Source: Planctomycetota bacterium (GTDB lineage Bacteria; Planctomycetota; UBA1135; GCA-002686595). Taken from it: a stretch of DNA of 64,000 nt. The notes under the pieces were generated by a model. The model did no database searches. It worked only from the letters and a program-made list of their open reading frames with translations, and had not been told where the DNA came from. A program made the translations under genes and the position numbers. Each line of letters starts with the position of its first letter. The first letter of the stretch is position 1. Positions 28,124 through 36,024 of this stretch are shown piece by piece. Location: assembly GCA_016220085.1 (NCBI GenBank), contig JACRIN010000092.1, positions 1 through 64,000 on the forward strand. Direction: 5' to 3'.

Positions 28124-28432
28124 GTGGGGTTCGAGCGCCGAATCTAGCTCCTGACGAGCCTCGGCGGCAGTCCCGAGCGGCATCCGCCGGCAACCCGCTC
28201 GCGCGGCGCGCAACGTGTTGCCCGGCGCAACGTCCCCGCGTCGCCCGGGCACTGTGTCGCCATATCCCGCGGGGCAGCGACCGCCGAATCCGACACGCGA
28301 GGGAGGTCGCTTGACGGACCCCAGAGCTTCGGAAGGTTCTCTCCAGCCTTTACCCAGAACGGGATGGGCCCGTCAAGCATCGCTGCGACGCACGCGGAGC
28401 GACCCGGGTTCCGTCGGATCGCGATCCCTCGC
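28124..28432. other. 309-bp intergenic region between SagB-type gene and DUF3501 gene
   Basis: No gene is supported here on either strand. It holds the inverted repeat described separately at 28310-28377, and the promoter or leader of the DUF3501 gene is expected in it. I see no clear -10/-35 boxes. Confidence 0.6.
28310..28377 (-). ncRNA. Candidate structured RNA element upstream of the DUF3501 gene
   Basis: Arms at 28310-28321 and 28366-28377 pair over 12 bp. Read as minus-strand RNA the stem is unbroken with one G-U pair; as plus-strand RNA the same position is an A-C mismatch, which favours minus-strand transcription. Inside, AGAG and CTCT flank CTT-CCG-AAG to give a smaller hairpin with a 3-base bulge. 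A competing pairing GTTCT/AGAAC would use the same bases. This resembles a leader switch or attenuator, but no known class was recognised. Confidence 0.4.
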
Positions 28433-30136
28433 TCACTCCGTCGCGGCGTAGGCGGCGAGCGTCGTGAGCCGCGGATCGTCGACACGCGCGCCGCAGGCGA
28501 ACTGGTAGAGGCAGACCGGACCCTCCGCGCCGAGACCAAGGCTCCCGCGCGTCGGTTGATCGAAGTAGCAACCGATGCCGGTGCCGGAGAGCCCGAGCGC
28601 TTCCGCTTCGAGATAGAGCAAGTGCACGACGAAGCCCGCTTCCCAGTGGAGCTCGCGGTAGACGCGCGGACCGTGCGCGACGAGCTCGCCCTCGAGGTCG
28701 GCAAACGCCGCGACCGAGAAGCAGCCGTCGGAGGCGATCTCCTGGTGGCAGGCGAGCGAACGCGCGGTCGCGCGGACGTCGCCGGCGCGCAGACGGAACA
28801 GCGCGAGCTCGAACGGCGCCGTTTCGACGGAGACTAGCTCGCCCTCGACACCGAGCGCGCGTCGCCAACTCTCCCGCCGCGCCGGATCGCGCAGCAAGAG
28901 ATAGATCCCGCTATCGAGCCCCGCGACTCGGTGCACGAAGCACACGAGGTCGACGCGCGGCGCGCCGGGCACGACCTCGGTGACCAGCCGACCGCGCCCG
29001 GCCAGGGTGCGCGAGAGCGTCTGCAAGAACGCCTCGCGGGCGAGCCCGCGCGCCGGATCGAACCCGGTCGCGCTGCGGCGACGCCGCACGACTTGGCGCA
29101 GACCGAGCGCGTCGGGCTCGCGGTCGCGCGACTCGCGAAGCTCCAGGCGCGACGGCGCGCTCGACGAAGCGGTGCGCGGCTTGCGCGTAGCGAGCGCGAT
29201 CGCATCGAGCGCGTCCCAGTCGACGTGATCGCTCGACAGGTCGTTCGGCCGCCCGCGCCACGCGAGGGCGCGCGCTGAACGCGCGAGGTCGTTCGACGGG
29301 GCAAAGCCGGGCTCGGGCGCGTTCGCGGGCTGCAGCGCGACCCATGTCTCCGGTTCCTCGCGCTCGGGCCCGCGCTGATCGTGAACGCCGCAGAGCGCTG
29401 CGAGCTCGTCACTCGAGAGCCCGTCGAGCCGGCGCGCGCGCCAACCGAGCCCCGCCGCGGCGACCGAGAGCGCGCCGAGCGCGTGCCCGAGATCGAGCTG
29501 GCAGTAGCGGAACGCGCGCTCGCCGTACTTCCACGCCTCGCGCCACGCGATCGACGTCAGGCCAACGAACGCGACCGGTCCGTCGAAGCCGCGGGTGAGC
29601 TCGCGCACGAGCTCGTCCGACAACTCGGCGCGGACCTCGAGCGCGTGCACGTCGCTCGCGTAGTGCGCGACGAAACCCGACGCACGCAACCCGATCCGCG
29701 GCGGCGCGATCAGATATGCCTCGGTCGGATGCAGATTGCCGCTCGACGGATTGCAGCGCAGCGCCCAGCGCGCCTCGCCGTACTGCTTCCACGCGGAGAG
29801 CGCGAACGAGTCGTAGAAGAGCTGCGAGATCGAGGCGCGATCGAACGCGCGCGGCGACACGGCGCCGTGATGGTACGCGGGCTCGAAGCGCGGCTCGGGG
29901 CCCGGTTCGACGCGTTCGAGCGGCACGAGCTCCGCGCCCGCGAAGCGTCGGAACGGATCCGGTTGCGTCGCCCAGTCGAGGTCCAGCGGTCCGGCCGCGT
30001 AGCGCTGGAAATCGTGGCGTGTGCCGACGTGGTACGCGCGGACGACCGCACTCGGCTCCGGCGCGAGCGGATCGGGCCCGTGCGGCGCGCGCCCGGCATC
30101 GCCCGCGTCGGACCTCCGCCGGGAGAAGAACCCCAC
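28433..30136 (-). CDS. SagB-type dehydrogenase (tandem nitroreductase domains)
   Basis: This is a 567-residue protein with two nitroreductase-like halves, as in the SagB/ThcOx FMN-dependent dehydrogenase family. The first half carries RCNPSSGNLHPTEAYLI, the signature of the family's FMN-binding region. It also has ISQLFYDSFALSAWKQYG and YCQLDLGHALGALSVAA. The second half has RQVVRRRRSATGFDP and ACHQEIASDGCFSVAAF. A C-terminal LEAEALGLSGTGIGCYFDQP block completes it. SagB enzymes oxidise azolines in modified peptides, but many homologues stand outside peptide clusters. No YcaO or precursor gene is seen here, so the substrate is open. It starts 6 bp after the stop of the small HEAT protein, suggesting co-transcription. 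Confidence 0.87.
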   Translation of the reverse strand: MGFFSRRRSDAGDAGRAPHGPDPLAPEPSAVVRAYHVGTRHDFQRYAAGPLDLDWATQPDPFRRFAGAELVPLERVEPGPEPRFEPAYHHGAVSPRAFDRASISQLFYDSFALSAWKQYGEARWALRCNPSSGNLHPTEAYLIAPPRIGLRASGFVAHYASDVHALEVRAELSDELVRELTRGFDGPVAFVGLTSIAWREAWKYGERAFRYCQLDLGHALGALSVAAAGLGWRARRLDGLSSDELAALCGVHDQRGPEREEPETWVALQPANAPEPGFAPSNDLARSARALAWRGRPNDLSSDHVDWDALDAIALATRKPRTASSSAPSRLELRESRDREPDALGLRQVVRRRRSATGFDPARGLAREAFLQTLSRTLAGRGRLVTEVVPGAPRVDLVCFVHRVAGLDSGIYLLLRDPARRESWRRALGVEGELVSVETAPFELALFRLRAGDVRATARSLACHQEIASDGCFSVAAFADLEGELVAHGPRVYRELHWEAGFVVHLLYLEAEALGLSGTGIGCYFDQPTRGSLGLGAEGPVCLYQFACGARVDDPRLTTLAAYAATE

Positions 30137-30142
30137 GCGTGC

Positions 30143-30388
30143 TCAGTGCGCGGCGCGGCGGATGCGCGAGAGCGCGTCGGACGCCGCCAAACAGACCTCG
30201 CCGTTCTCGTCGGCGATCGCTTCCTCGAGCGCCGGCATCGCGGGAGTCGCGCGGTCGCCGATCTCGCCGAGCTTCTTCGCCGCAGCGAAGCGCTTCTCCC
30301 AATCGGCGTCCTTGAGATCCTTGACGAGCTTCTGGACCTCGGCGTCACCGCCGCCCCCACCGCCGAAGAGCTTTCCGAAGAGTCCCAT
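30143..30388 (-). CDS. Small HEAT-repeat protein
   Basis: This is an 81-residue protein starting MGLFGKLFGGGGGGD, then about two HEAT repeats: VQKLVKDLKDADWEKRFAAA, and TPAMPALEEAIADENGEVCL followed by AASDALSRI. The glycine run links an amphipathic N-terminus to the repeats. HEAT repeats usually mediate protein contacts; no enzymatic motif is seen. It is the first gene of a minus-strand pair with the SagB-type gene, 6 bp apart. The ATG at 30388 is preceded by the 576-bp repeat-bearing intergenic region. Confidence 0.75.
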   Translation of the reverse strand: MGLFGKLFGGGGGGDAEVQKLVKDLKDADWEKRFAAAKKLGEIGDRATPAMPALEEAIADENGEVCLAASDALSRIRRAAH

Positions 30389-30964
30389 GTGCGTGCTTTT
30401 GTTGCGTCGCGCCGGAGGGTTGGTCCGGGTCTGCGAGCGGGGCAAGACTACCACGCGTCGCTCTTCGGTCCAGCGCAGGCCCCGACCGGGGCGGCGTGCG
30501 GACCCGGAGCCTGTTCCGGGCTCTCCCACGCGCGCAGCGCTCGCCGACGCCGCGCGTAGCCGTTCCGATGTCGAAGGGCGCGGCTGTCGTCGTTTCGGCG
30601 TCGCTCGACTCGCGCTCGGCGCGCCCCGGTCGAACCGTCCTCGCGAGCGCAAAGGCGACCCCGGATGTCGGGGGTGCCGGATCGCGGGGGTGCCGGATCG
30701 CGGGGGTGCCGGATCGCGGGGGTGCCGGATCGCGGGGGTGCCGGATCGCGAGGGTGCCGGATCGCGAGGGTGCCGGATCGCGAGGGTGCCGGATCGCAGG
30801 GGGGGGCGAGCGGTGCGACGCAATCCCGACCGACTCCCGCGATGCGGCACCCGACCCGAACGCGCGGACTCAGGACGAGCTCGATTCCCACCGGGATGCC
30901 GCGGGCCCGCGCCTCCCGAGGTCTCGCTCAAGCGCGAATTCGGTGTCGTCGATACGCCTCGCGC
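30389..30964. other. 576-bp divergent intergenic region with a 16-bp tandem repeat
   Basis: No gene is supported between the HEAT protein and the thioredoxin-fold protein. The central part is the 16-bp repeat array entered separately. The flanks show no recognisable RNA gene. Promoters of both divergent units must lie here or inside the flanks. Confidence 0.6.
30675..30802. repeat. Eight tandem copies of a 16-bp unit
   Basis: The unit TGCCGGATCGCGGGGG is repeated eight times without a gap. The first five copies end in GGGGG; the next two have a GAGGG variant and the last GCAGG. A degenerate extra copy precedes it near 30659. The unit length is not a multiple of three and no conserved protein frame runs through it. 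Confidence 0.9.
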
Positions 30965-31639
30965 GTGTCACCCCCCAGCATACGTAATCAGTCGACTAGG
31001 CAGAGCCGAGGTGGAACGAAGTTCCTGTCCGTCGCCATCGCCACCGCGTGGCTCGCGTCCATCGCCGTCGGCTTCGGCATCCTGCTGCGCTACTCCGCCG
31101 CGTCCGGCGACGCCGCGGGAGCTCCCGAGCGCTGGCCGCTCGAGTCGGGACTCCAACGCGCGGATGGGATCTGCACGCTGGTGCTGTTCGCTCACCCGCG
31201 CTGCCCGTGCACGCGCTCGTCGCTCGAACAACTCGATCGGATCGCCGCGCGCGAGCTGCCGCTGCAAGTCGAGGTCGTCTTCTTTGTGCCCGAAGACCAG
31301 GCCGAGGCCTGGGCGCACACCGACCTTTGGGAGACGGCCGCGGCGATCCCCGGCGTCGGCGTGCGCGCCGATCCGGGTGGGAAGGAGGCGCAGCGCTTCG
31401 GTGCCCGGACCTCGGGGCAGGCGCTGGTCTACGACCCGTCGGGCGGTCTCCGCCTCCAAGGCGGCCTCACTCCCGCGCGCGGGCACGTCGGCGACAGCGT
31501 GCTCGAAGCGCAGCTCGTCGACCTCGTCCGAGGCAACCCGGTCGTCGGAGTCGCCCCGGTCTTTGGGTGTCGATTGCTCGACTCCCCCGACTCCCCCGCC
31601 GTCAGCGACGTCCGCGACCTCCCCATCGAACCCCAGTGA
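30965..31639 (+). CDS. Membrane-anchored thioredoxin-fold protein with CPC motif
   Basis: This is a 224-residue protein with one N-terminal span (LSVAIATAWLASIAVGFGILL) and a soluble thioredoxin-like domain. The redox-site region is TLVLFAHPRCPCTRSSLEQL, giving Cys80-Pro-Cys82 rather than CxxC. Later blocks such as VEVVFFVPEDQAEAW and TSGQALVYDPSGGLRLQGGL, followed by TPARGH, match the strand arrangement of that fold. The C-terminal stretch holds one further Cys (FGCRLL). The start is a GTG at 30965; earlier codons run into the tandem repeat. The stop overlaps the GTG of the hybrid kinase (GTGA), so the pair is coupled. A function in redox or metal sensing with the kinase is inferred. Confidence 0.75.
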   Translation: MSPPSIRNQSTRQSRGGTKFLSVAIATAWLASIAVGFGILLRYSAASGDAAGAPERWPLESGLQRADGICTLVLFAHPRCPCTRSSLEQLDRIAARELPLQVEVVFFVPEDQAEAWAHTDLWETAAAIPGVGVRADPGGKEAQRFGARTSGQALVYDPSGGLRLQGGLTPARGHVGDSVLEAQLVDLVRGNPVVGVAPVFGCRLLDSPDSPAVSDVRDLPIEPQ

Positions 31640-33933
31640 CTCAGGTGACCGTGGCACTCGATCGCACCCAAGTCCTCTTCGACGAACAACACGCGGCTCA
31701 GGCGTGCAAGACCGACCGCCAATTCGCGGCCCTGATGATCGTGCAGTGGATCGCGGGAATCGCGATCGCGATGTGGTTGTCACCGCGGACCTGGATCGGC
31801 TCGTCCAGCGGAGTCCACCTGCACGTGCAGTTGGCGATCTGGTTGGGCGGCGCGCTCATGCTGGGCCCGCTCGTGCTCGTGCTGCGGCGTCCGGGCCAGC
31901 GGATCACGCGCCACACGATCGCCGTGTCCCAGGCACTGACGTCGGCGCTCCTGATCCACCTCACCGGCGGTCGGATCGAAACGCACTTCCACATCTTCGG
32001 GTCGCTCGCGTTCCTCTCCGTCTACCGCGATTGGCGAGTCTTGATCACGGCGTCGGCGGTCGTCGCCGTCGACCACGTCCTGCGCGGCGCCTTTTGGCCA
32101 CAGTCGGTCTACGGCGTGCTGAGCGCCGGTTCGTGGCGATGGCTCGAACACGCCGGCTGGGTCGTCTTCGAGGATGCGTTCCTCATCCGCTCGATCCTCC
32201 ACAGCCGCCACGAGTTGTGGACGATCGCTTCGCGTCGAGCCGAGCTCGAGGCGACCAAGGCGGACATCGAGCGCCAAGTGGCGGAGCGGACCGCCGAACT
32301 CGCCGTGGCGCGCGACGAAGCGTTGGCCGCCGCGCACGCCAAGGGCGAGTTCCTGGCGAACATGAGCCATGAGATCCGCACGCCGATGAACGGAATCATC
32401 GGGATGACCGGGTTCCTGCTCGAAACGGAACTGACGCGCGAGCAGCGGGAGTACGCAGACACCGTCAGCTCCTGTTCCGAGGCGCTCCTCTGCCTGATCA
32501 ACGACATCCTGGACCTGTCGAAGATCGAAGCCGGCAAGCTCGAACTCGAGAGCATCGACTTCGACCTCCGTTCGCTGGTCCACGAGGTCGCGCACATGCT
32601 GGCGCACGCGGCGGATCGCAAGGGGCTGGAGCTCGCGGCCGGCGTCGCGCCTGATGTGCCCTATCGCCTCCGCGGAGATCCGGGACGGCTGCGCCAGGTC
32701 TTGCTCAATCTGGCGAGCAACGCCGTCAAATTCACCGAGCGCGGCGAAGTCACGATCGCCGTCGAGAAGCAACGCGAGGACGAGCGAGTCGTGGCGTTGC
32801 GCTTCGAGGTGCGAGACACCGGCATCGGGGTGCCCGCCGAGCGCATGAGCCGCCTCTTCCAACAGTTCTCGCAAGTCGACGCTTCGACCACACGCCGCTA
32901 CGGAGGCAGCGGACTTGGGCTCGCGATCAGTCGCCGGCTGATCGACGCGATGCACGGCGAGATCGGGGTCGAGAGCAAGGAAGGCGTCGGCTCGACGTTC
33001 TGGATCGAGGTCGAGCTCGAGAAACAGGCCTCGGCACTCGGGACGTCCCCCGAGCTGTTCGAGACGGCGTTGCGCGGACAGCGCGCATTGGTCGTCGACG
33101 ACAACGGCACGAACCGGCGCATCTACCATCGCTTGCTTGTCGCCTGGGGTCTGCGGTGCGACGTCGCCGAGGGACCGCGCGAAGCGCTCGAGATGTTGAG
33201 CCACGCAGCCGCCGAGGGAGACCCGGTGCGGATCCTGCTTCTCGATTTCCAGATGCCCGACACCAACGGGCTGGATCTCGGCCGCCAAGTGATCGCCGAC
33301 CCGTCGCTCGGGCGACCGCGCATGTTGCTCCTCACCTCGATCAGCCTCGCCGGCATGCGAGCGCAGGCGCACGACCTCGGCTTCGCGGCGTGCCTGATCA
33401 AACCGGTCCGCCCCGAGCATCTGCGCGCCTGCCTCGTGGACCAGCCCACGCCGCCGGGCGTCCCGGCGCCAGCGCCGATCGCCGGAGTCCTTCCCGCGCC
33501 GCGCTCGTTGCCGCCGTCGCGTGCGCCCTTGCGCTTGTTGGTGGCCGAGGACAACCCGGTCAACCAGCGCGTCGCCCGCGTCCAGCTCGAGAAGCTCGGC
33601 TTCGAGGTCGCGGTCGTCGACGACGGAGAGGCGTGCGTGCGAGCCGTCGGCGAACGTCACTACGACGCGGTCTTGATGGACTGCCAGATGCCGGGGATGG
33701 ACGGCTACCAAGCGACGCGCGAGATCCGTCGGCGTGAAGGCAGCGGTCGCCGGATCCCGATCCTCGCGATGACGGCCAACGCGCTCCAAGGCGACCGCGA
33801 GAAATGCCTCGCCGCCGGCATGGACGATCACGTCGCCAAGCCGATCCGGCCGGCGGACTTGATCGCAGCGCTGGAGCGCTGGGTCGAGGGTCGCGTAGAG
33901 CCGACCCCGCTCGCGGAACGCGATCGGGGCTGA
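31636..33933 (+). CDS. Hybrid sensor histidine kinase with two receiver domains
   Basis: This is a 765-residue membrane protein. The N-terminal 190 residues contain about six hydrophobic segments with a conserved-looking ETHFHIFGSLAFLSVYRDW stretch. Histidines there could bind metal or cofactor. A coiled-coil (about 200-235) leads into HisKA with His245 in NMSHEIRTPMNG. The HATPase has NLASNAVKFTERGE, DTGIGVP and GGSGLGLAIS. Two receiver domains follow, with Asp537 (LLLDFQMPD) and Asp682 (VLMDCQMPGMDG). There is no HPt or output domain, so the phosphate must pass to an unlinked partner. The GTG at 31636 overlaps the thioredoxin-fold gene's stop. GTG codons at 31645 and 31651 are alternative starts. 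Confidence 0.93.
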   Translation: MTQVTVALDRTQVLFDEQHAAQACKTDRQFAALMIVQWIAGIAIAMWLSPRTWIGSSSGVHLHVQLAIWLGGALMLGPLVLVLRRPGQRITRHTIAVSQALTSALLIHLTGGRIETHFHIFGSLAFLSVYRDWRVLITASAVVAVDHVLRGAFWPQSVYGVLSAGSWRWLEHAGWVVFEDAFLIRSILHSRHELWTIASRRAELEATKADIERQVAERTAELAVARDEALAAAHAKGEFLANMSHEIRTPMNGIIGMTGFLLETELTREQREYADTVSSCSEALLCLINDILDLSKIEAGKLELESIDFDLRSLVHEVAHMLAHAADRKGLELAAGVAPDVPYRLRGDPGRLRQVLLNLASNAVKFTERGEVTIAVEKQREDERVVALRFEVRDTGIGVPAERMSRLFQQFSQVDASTTRRYGGSGLGLAISRRLIDAMHGEIGVESKEGVGSTFWIEVELEKQASALGTSPELFETALRGQRALVVDDNGTNRRIYHRLLVAWGLRCDVAEGPREALEMLSHAAAEGDPVRILLLDFQMPDTNGLDLGRQVIADPSLGRPRMLLLTSISLAGMRAQAHDLGFAACLIKPVRPEHLRACLVDQPTPPGVPAPAPIAGVLPAPRSLPPSRAPLRLLVAEDNPVNQRVARVQLEKLGFEVAVVDDGEACVRAVGERHYDAVLMDCQMPGMDGYQATREIRRREGSGRRIPILAMTANALQGDREKCLAAGMDDHVAKPIRPADLIAALERWVEGRVEPTPLAERDRG

Positions 33934-34042
33934 GCCACCGCGCTGCCGTGATGCGCGGCCTCGACGCCACGCGGAGCTCGAAGCGCTGGGATCGTGCGCG
34001 CCGACGACCGACGCTTCGCCGTCCGCGCTTCGCCGATGGAAC

Positions 34043-35053
34043 TCAGCGGGGGTCGACGGGCACGACCGTCGCGGCACCGTCGGCGGTCGCGCTTCGCAGG
34101 GCCCAACGCTGGAGTCCGGCGCGCAGCGCGACGAAGCCGAGGAAGAGCCCTCCGACCGCGACGCGCGTCCAACCGGCGCCCAGCGTGCCTTCGAAGAGGA
34201 TCACCGTCTGGATGAAGCCGAACAGCGCGACGCCGAGCGCCGTGCCGAGCGCGCTGCCGAGGCCGCCCGCGAGCGACGTGCCTCCGACGACCGCCGCGGC
34301 GATCGCTTCGAGCTCGAGACCGCTCGCCGCGATCGCGCTGCCCGAGCCGCCGTAGACGACGTGCGCAACGCCGGCAAGCGCCGCGAAGCCGCCGGAGAGC
34401 GCGTAGAGCTCGACGCGGACCCGCGCAGGCGCCAGACCGAAGTGAAGCGCCGCGCGCGCGTTGCCGCCGACCGCGCGGACGCGCCGGCCAAAGCGCGAGG
34501 ACGCGAGCGCGAACGCGGAAGCGAGCGTCGCGGCGAGCCACGCGAGCCCGAGCGGTCCGATCGAGAACTCGCCGAGTCGCACGCGCGTGTCGCCGAGCGC
34601 CGCGAGCGTCGGATGCGAGACCGCGAGCGACTCGAGCTCGATCGAGAGCGCCGCCGCGCGCGCGATGAACAGCCCCGCGAGCGTGACGAGGAACGGCGGC
34701 AGCGCGAGACGCTCGATCGCGACCCCTTGTAGCGCGCCGAACGCGGCGCCGCCGCAGACGACCAACGCGAACGCCGCGAGCGGATCGAAGCCGCCCGCGA
34801 CGATCAGCTTCGCCGCGCCGATGCCCGCGCACGCGCACACCGAGCCGATCGAGAGATCGAGTCCGCCGCCGACCAACACCCACATCGCGCCGAGCGCCGC
34901 AAGCCCGAGCTCGGCGTTGTCCTCGATCAGGTTCGCGAGCACGCCCGCGGAAACCAGCCCGTCGTAGCGCGCCCCCGCGAGCACGACCAACACCGCGAAG
35001 CCCGCGCACGAAAGCGCGAGCGGCTTCGACGCGAGCTCGCGTAGCTTGCTCAC
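34043..35053 (-). CDS. Sugar ABC transporter permease (second of two, YjfF/RbsC-like)
   Basis: This is a 336-residue, roughly ten-span permease of the RbsC/BPD_transp_2 family. It has the paired signature MWVLVGGGLDLSIGSVCACA, then GRRVRAVGGNARAALHFG and VVGGTSLAGGLGSALGTALG. These are the typical membrane-entry and EAA-like cytoplasmic loop regions of ribose, galactose and galactofuranose importers. The GTG start at 35053 overlaps the first permease's stop (GTGA). It is the last gene of the eight-gene operon. The two different permeases would form a heterodimer as in YtfT-YjfF, whereas ribose and xylose importers use a single permease gene. It ends 109 bp from the convergent hybrid kinase. 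Confidence 0.92.
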   Translation of the reverse strand: MSKLRELASKPLALSCAGFAVLVVLAGARYDGLVSAGVLANLIEDNAELGLAALGAMWVLVGGGLDLSIGSVCACAGIGAAKLIVAGGFDPLAAFALVVCGGAAFGALQGVAIERLALPPFLVTLAGLFIARAAALSIELESLAVSHPTLAALGDTRVRLGEFSIGPLGLAWLAATLASAFALASSRFGRRVRAVGGNARAALHFGLAPARVRVELYALSGGFAALAGVAHVVYGGSGSAIAASGLELEAIAAAVVGGTSLAGGLGSALGTALGVALFGFIQTVILFEGTLGAGWTRVAVGGLFLGFVALRAGLQRWALRSATADGAATVVPVDPR

Positions 35054-36024
35054 GCGATCGCCCTCCCCCAGCTCGGCCGCGCGGTCGCCGCCGCGACCAA
35101 CACGACGACGCCCTTGACCAGCAGCGCGATGTGCGGCGCGAGCCCGTGCATCAGCATCGCCGTCGCGAGCGTCTGCAGCGCGAGCGCGCCGACCAACGTC
35201 GCGAGCAGCCGCGCGCGACCGCCGGAGAGCGGCGTGCCGCCGATCACGACCGCGAGGATCGCGTCGAGCTCGAGGTAGAGCCCCGCGCTCGCGCTGTCGG
35301 CCGCGCGGATCTCGCTCGCGACCACCAACCCGGCGAGCGCCGCGGCGAGACCGGCGAGCACGTACGTCGCGAACAGCACGGCGCCGACCGGCAGGCCGGC
35401 GAGCCGCGCGGCGCGCGGGTTGTCGCCGCTCGCCTCGAGGTAGAGCCCGAACGCGAAGCGGCGTTTCGCGACCGCGAACGCGGCGAAGAGTAGCCCGACG
35501 AGCAACACCGACGCGGGCAGGCCCGCCGGCCGCGCCGCGAGGATCTCGACGAGCCCCGACCGATCGATCGGCACGACGACGCCGCCGGCGGCGAGCTGCG
35601 CCGCGCCGCGGACGACGATCATGCTCGCGAGCGTCGCGACGATCGGCGCGAGGCCGAGCGCGACCACCAACGTCCCGTTGAGCGCGCCGACGAGCAGTCC
35701 GAGCCCGAGCGCGGCCGCGACCGCCGCGGCGGCCGAACCGTCCGCCTCGCTGACGCGCGCGGCGCCGACCGCGGCGAGCGCGAGCACCGAACCGACCGAC
35801 AGGTCGATGCCGCCGCCGGCGATCACGAGCGTCAGCCCGAGCGCCGCGAGCATCACCGGCACGGCGCGCACGCACGCGTCGACGCTCGCGCCGACCAGGC
35901 GTCCGTCGCGCCACGCGAGGTCGGCGAAGTGCGGCGTCGAATGCGCGGCGACGAGCCACGTCGCGATCAAGACGTAGAGCGGCGCGAAGCTCGCGAGCTT
36001 GGCGCGCACGCGCTCACTCGCCAT
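35050..36024 (-). CDS. Sugar ABC transporter permease (first of two, YtfT/RbsC-like)
   Basis: This is a 324-residue permease of the RbsC family with about nine spans. Signatures are LTLVIAGGGIDLSVGSVLAL, YLEASGDNPRAARLAGLPVG and AVVIGGTPLSGGRARLLATL. I chose the ATG at 36024 (MASERVRAK); the 17 codons before it are Arg-rich and lie within the ATPase gene. It overlaps the ATPase end by 11 bp and the second permease by 4 bp. Its sequence differs enough from the second permease that recent duplication is unlikely. It would form the membrane channel with that partner and be powered by the double ATPase upstream. Confidence 0.92.
   Translation of the reverse strand: MASERVRAKLASFAPLYVLIATWLVAAHSTPHFADLAWRDGRLVGASVDACVRAVPVMLAALGLTLVIAGGGIDLSVGSVLALAAVGAARVSEADGSAAAAVAAALGLGLLVGALNGTLVVALGLAPIVATLASMIVVRGAAQLAAGGVVVPIDRSGLVEILAARPAGLPASVLLVGLLFAAFAVAKRRFAFGLYLEASGDNPRAARLAGLPVGAVLFATYVLAGLAAALAGLVVASEIRAADSASAGLYLELDAILAVVIGGTPLSGGRARLLATLVGALALQTLATAMLMHGLAPHIALLVKGVVVLVAAATARPSWGRAIA

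Noticed and set aside
28310..28377. Glycine riboswitch (GGAGAG followed by CCGAAG on the minus strand)
   Set aside because: The characteristic order of conserved blocks and the second half of the aptamer are missing, so only an unspecified structure is claimed.
30675..30802. CRISPR array or protein-coding repeat
   Set aside because: Units are contiguous without spacers, and 16 bp is not a codon multiple. The conceptual proteins through it are frame-cycling artefacts.
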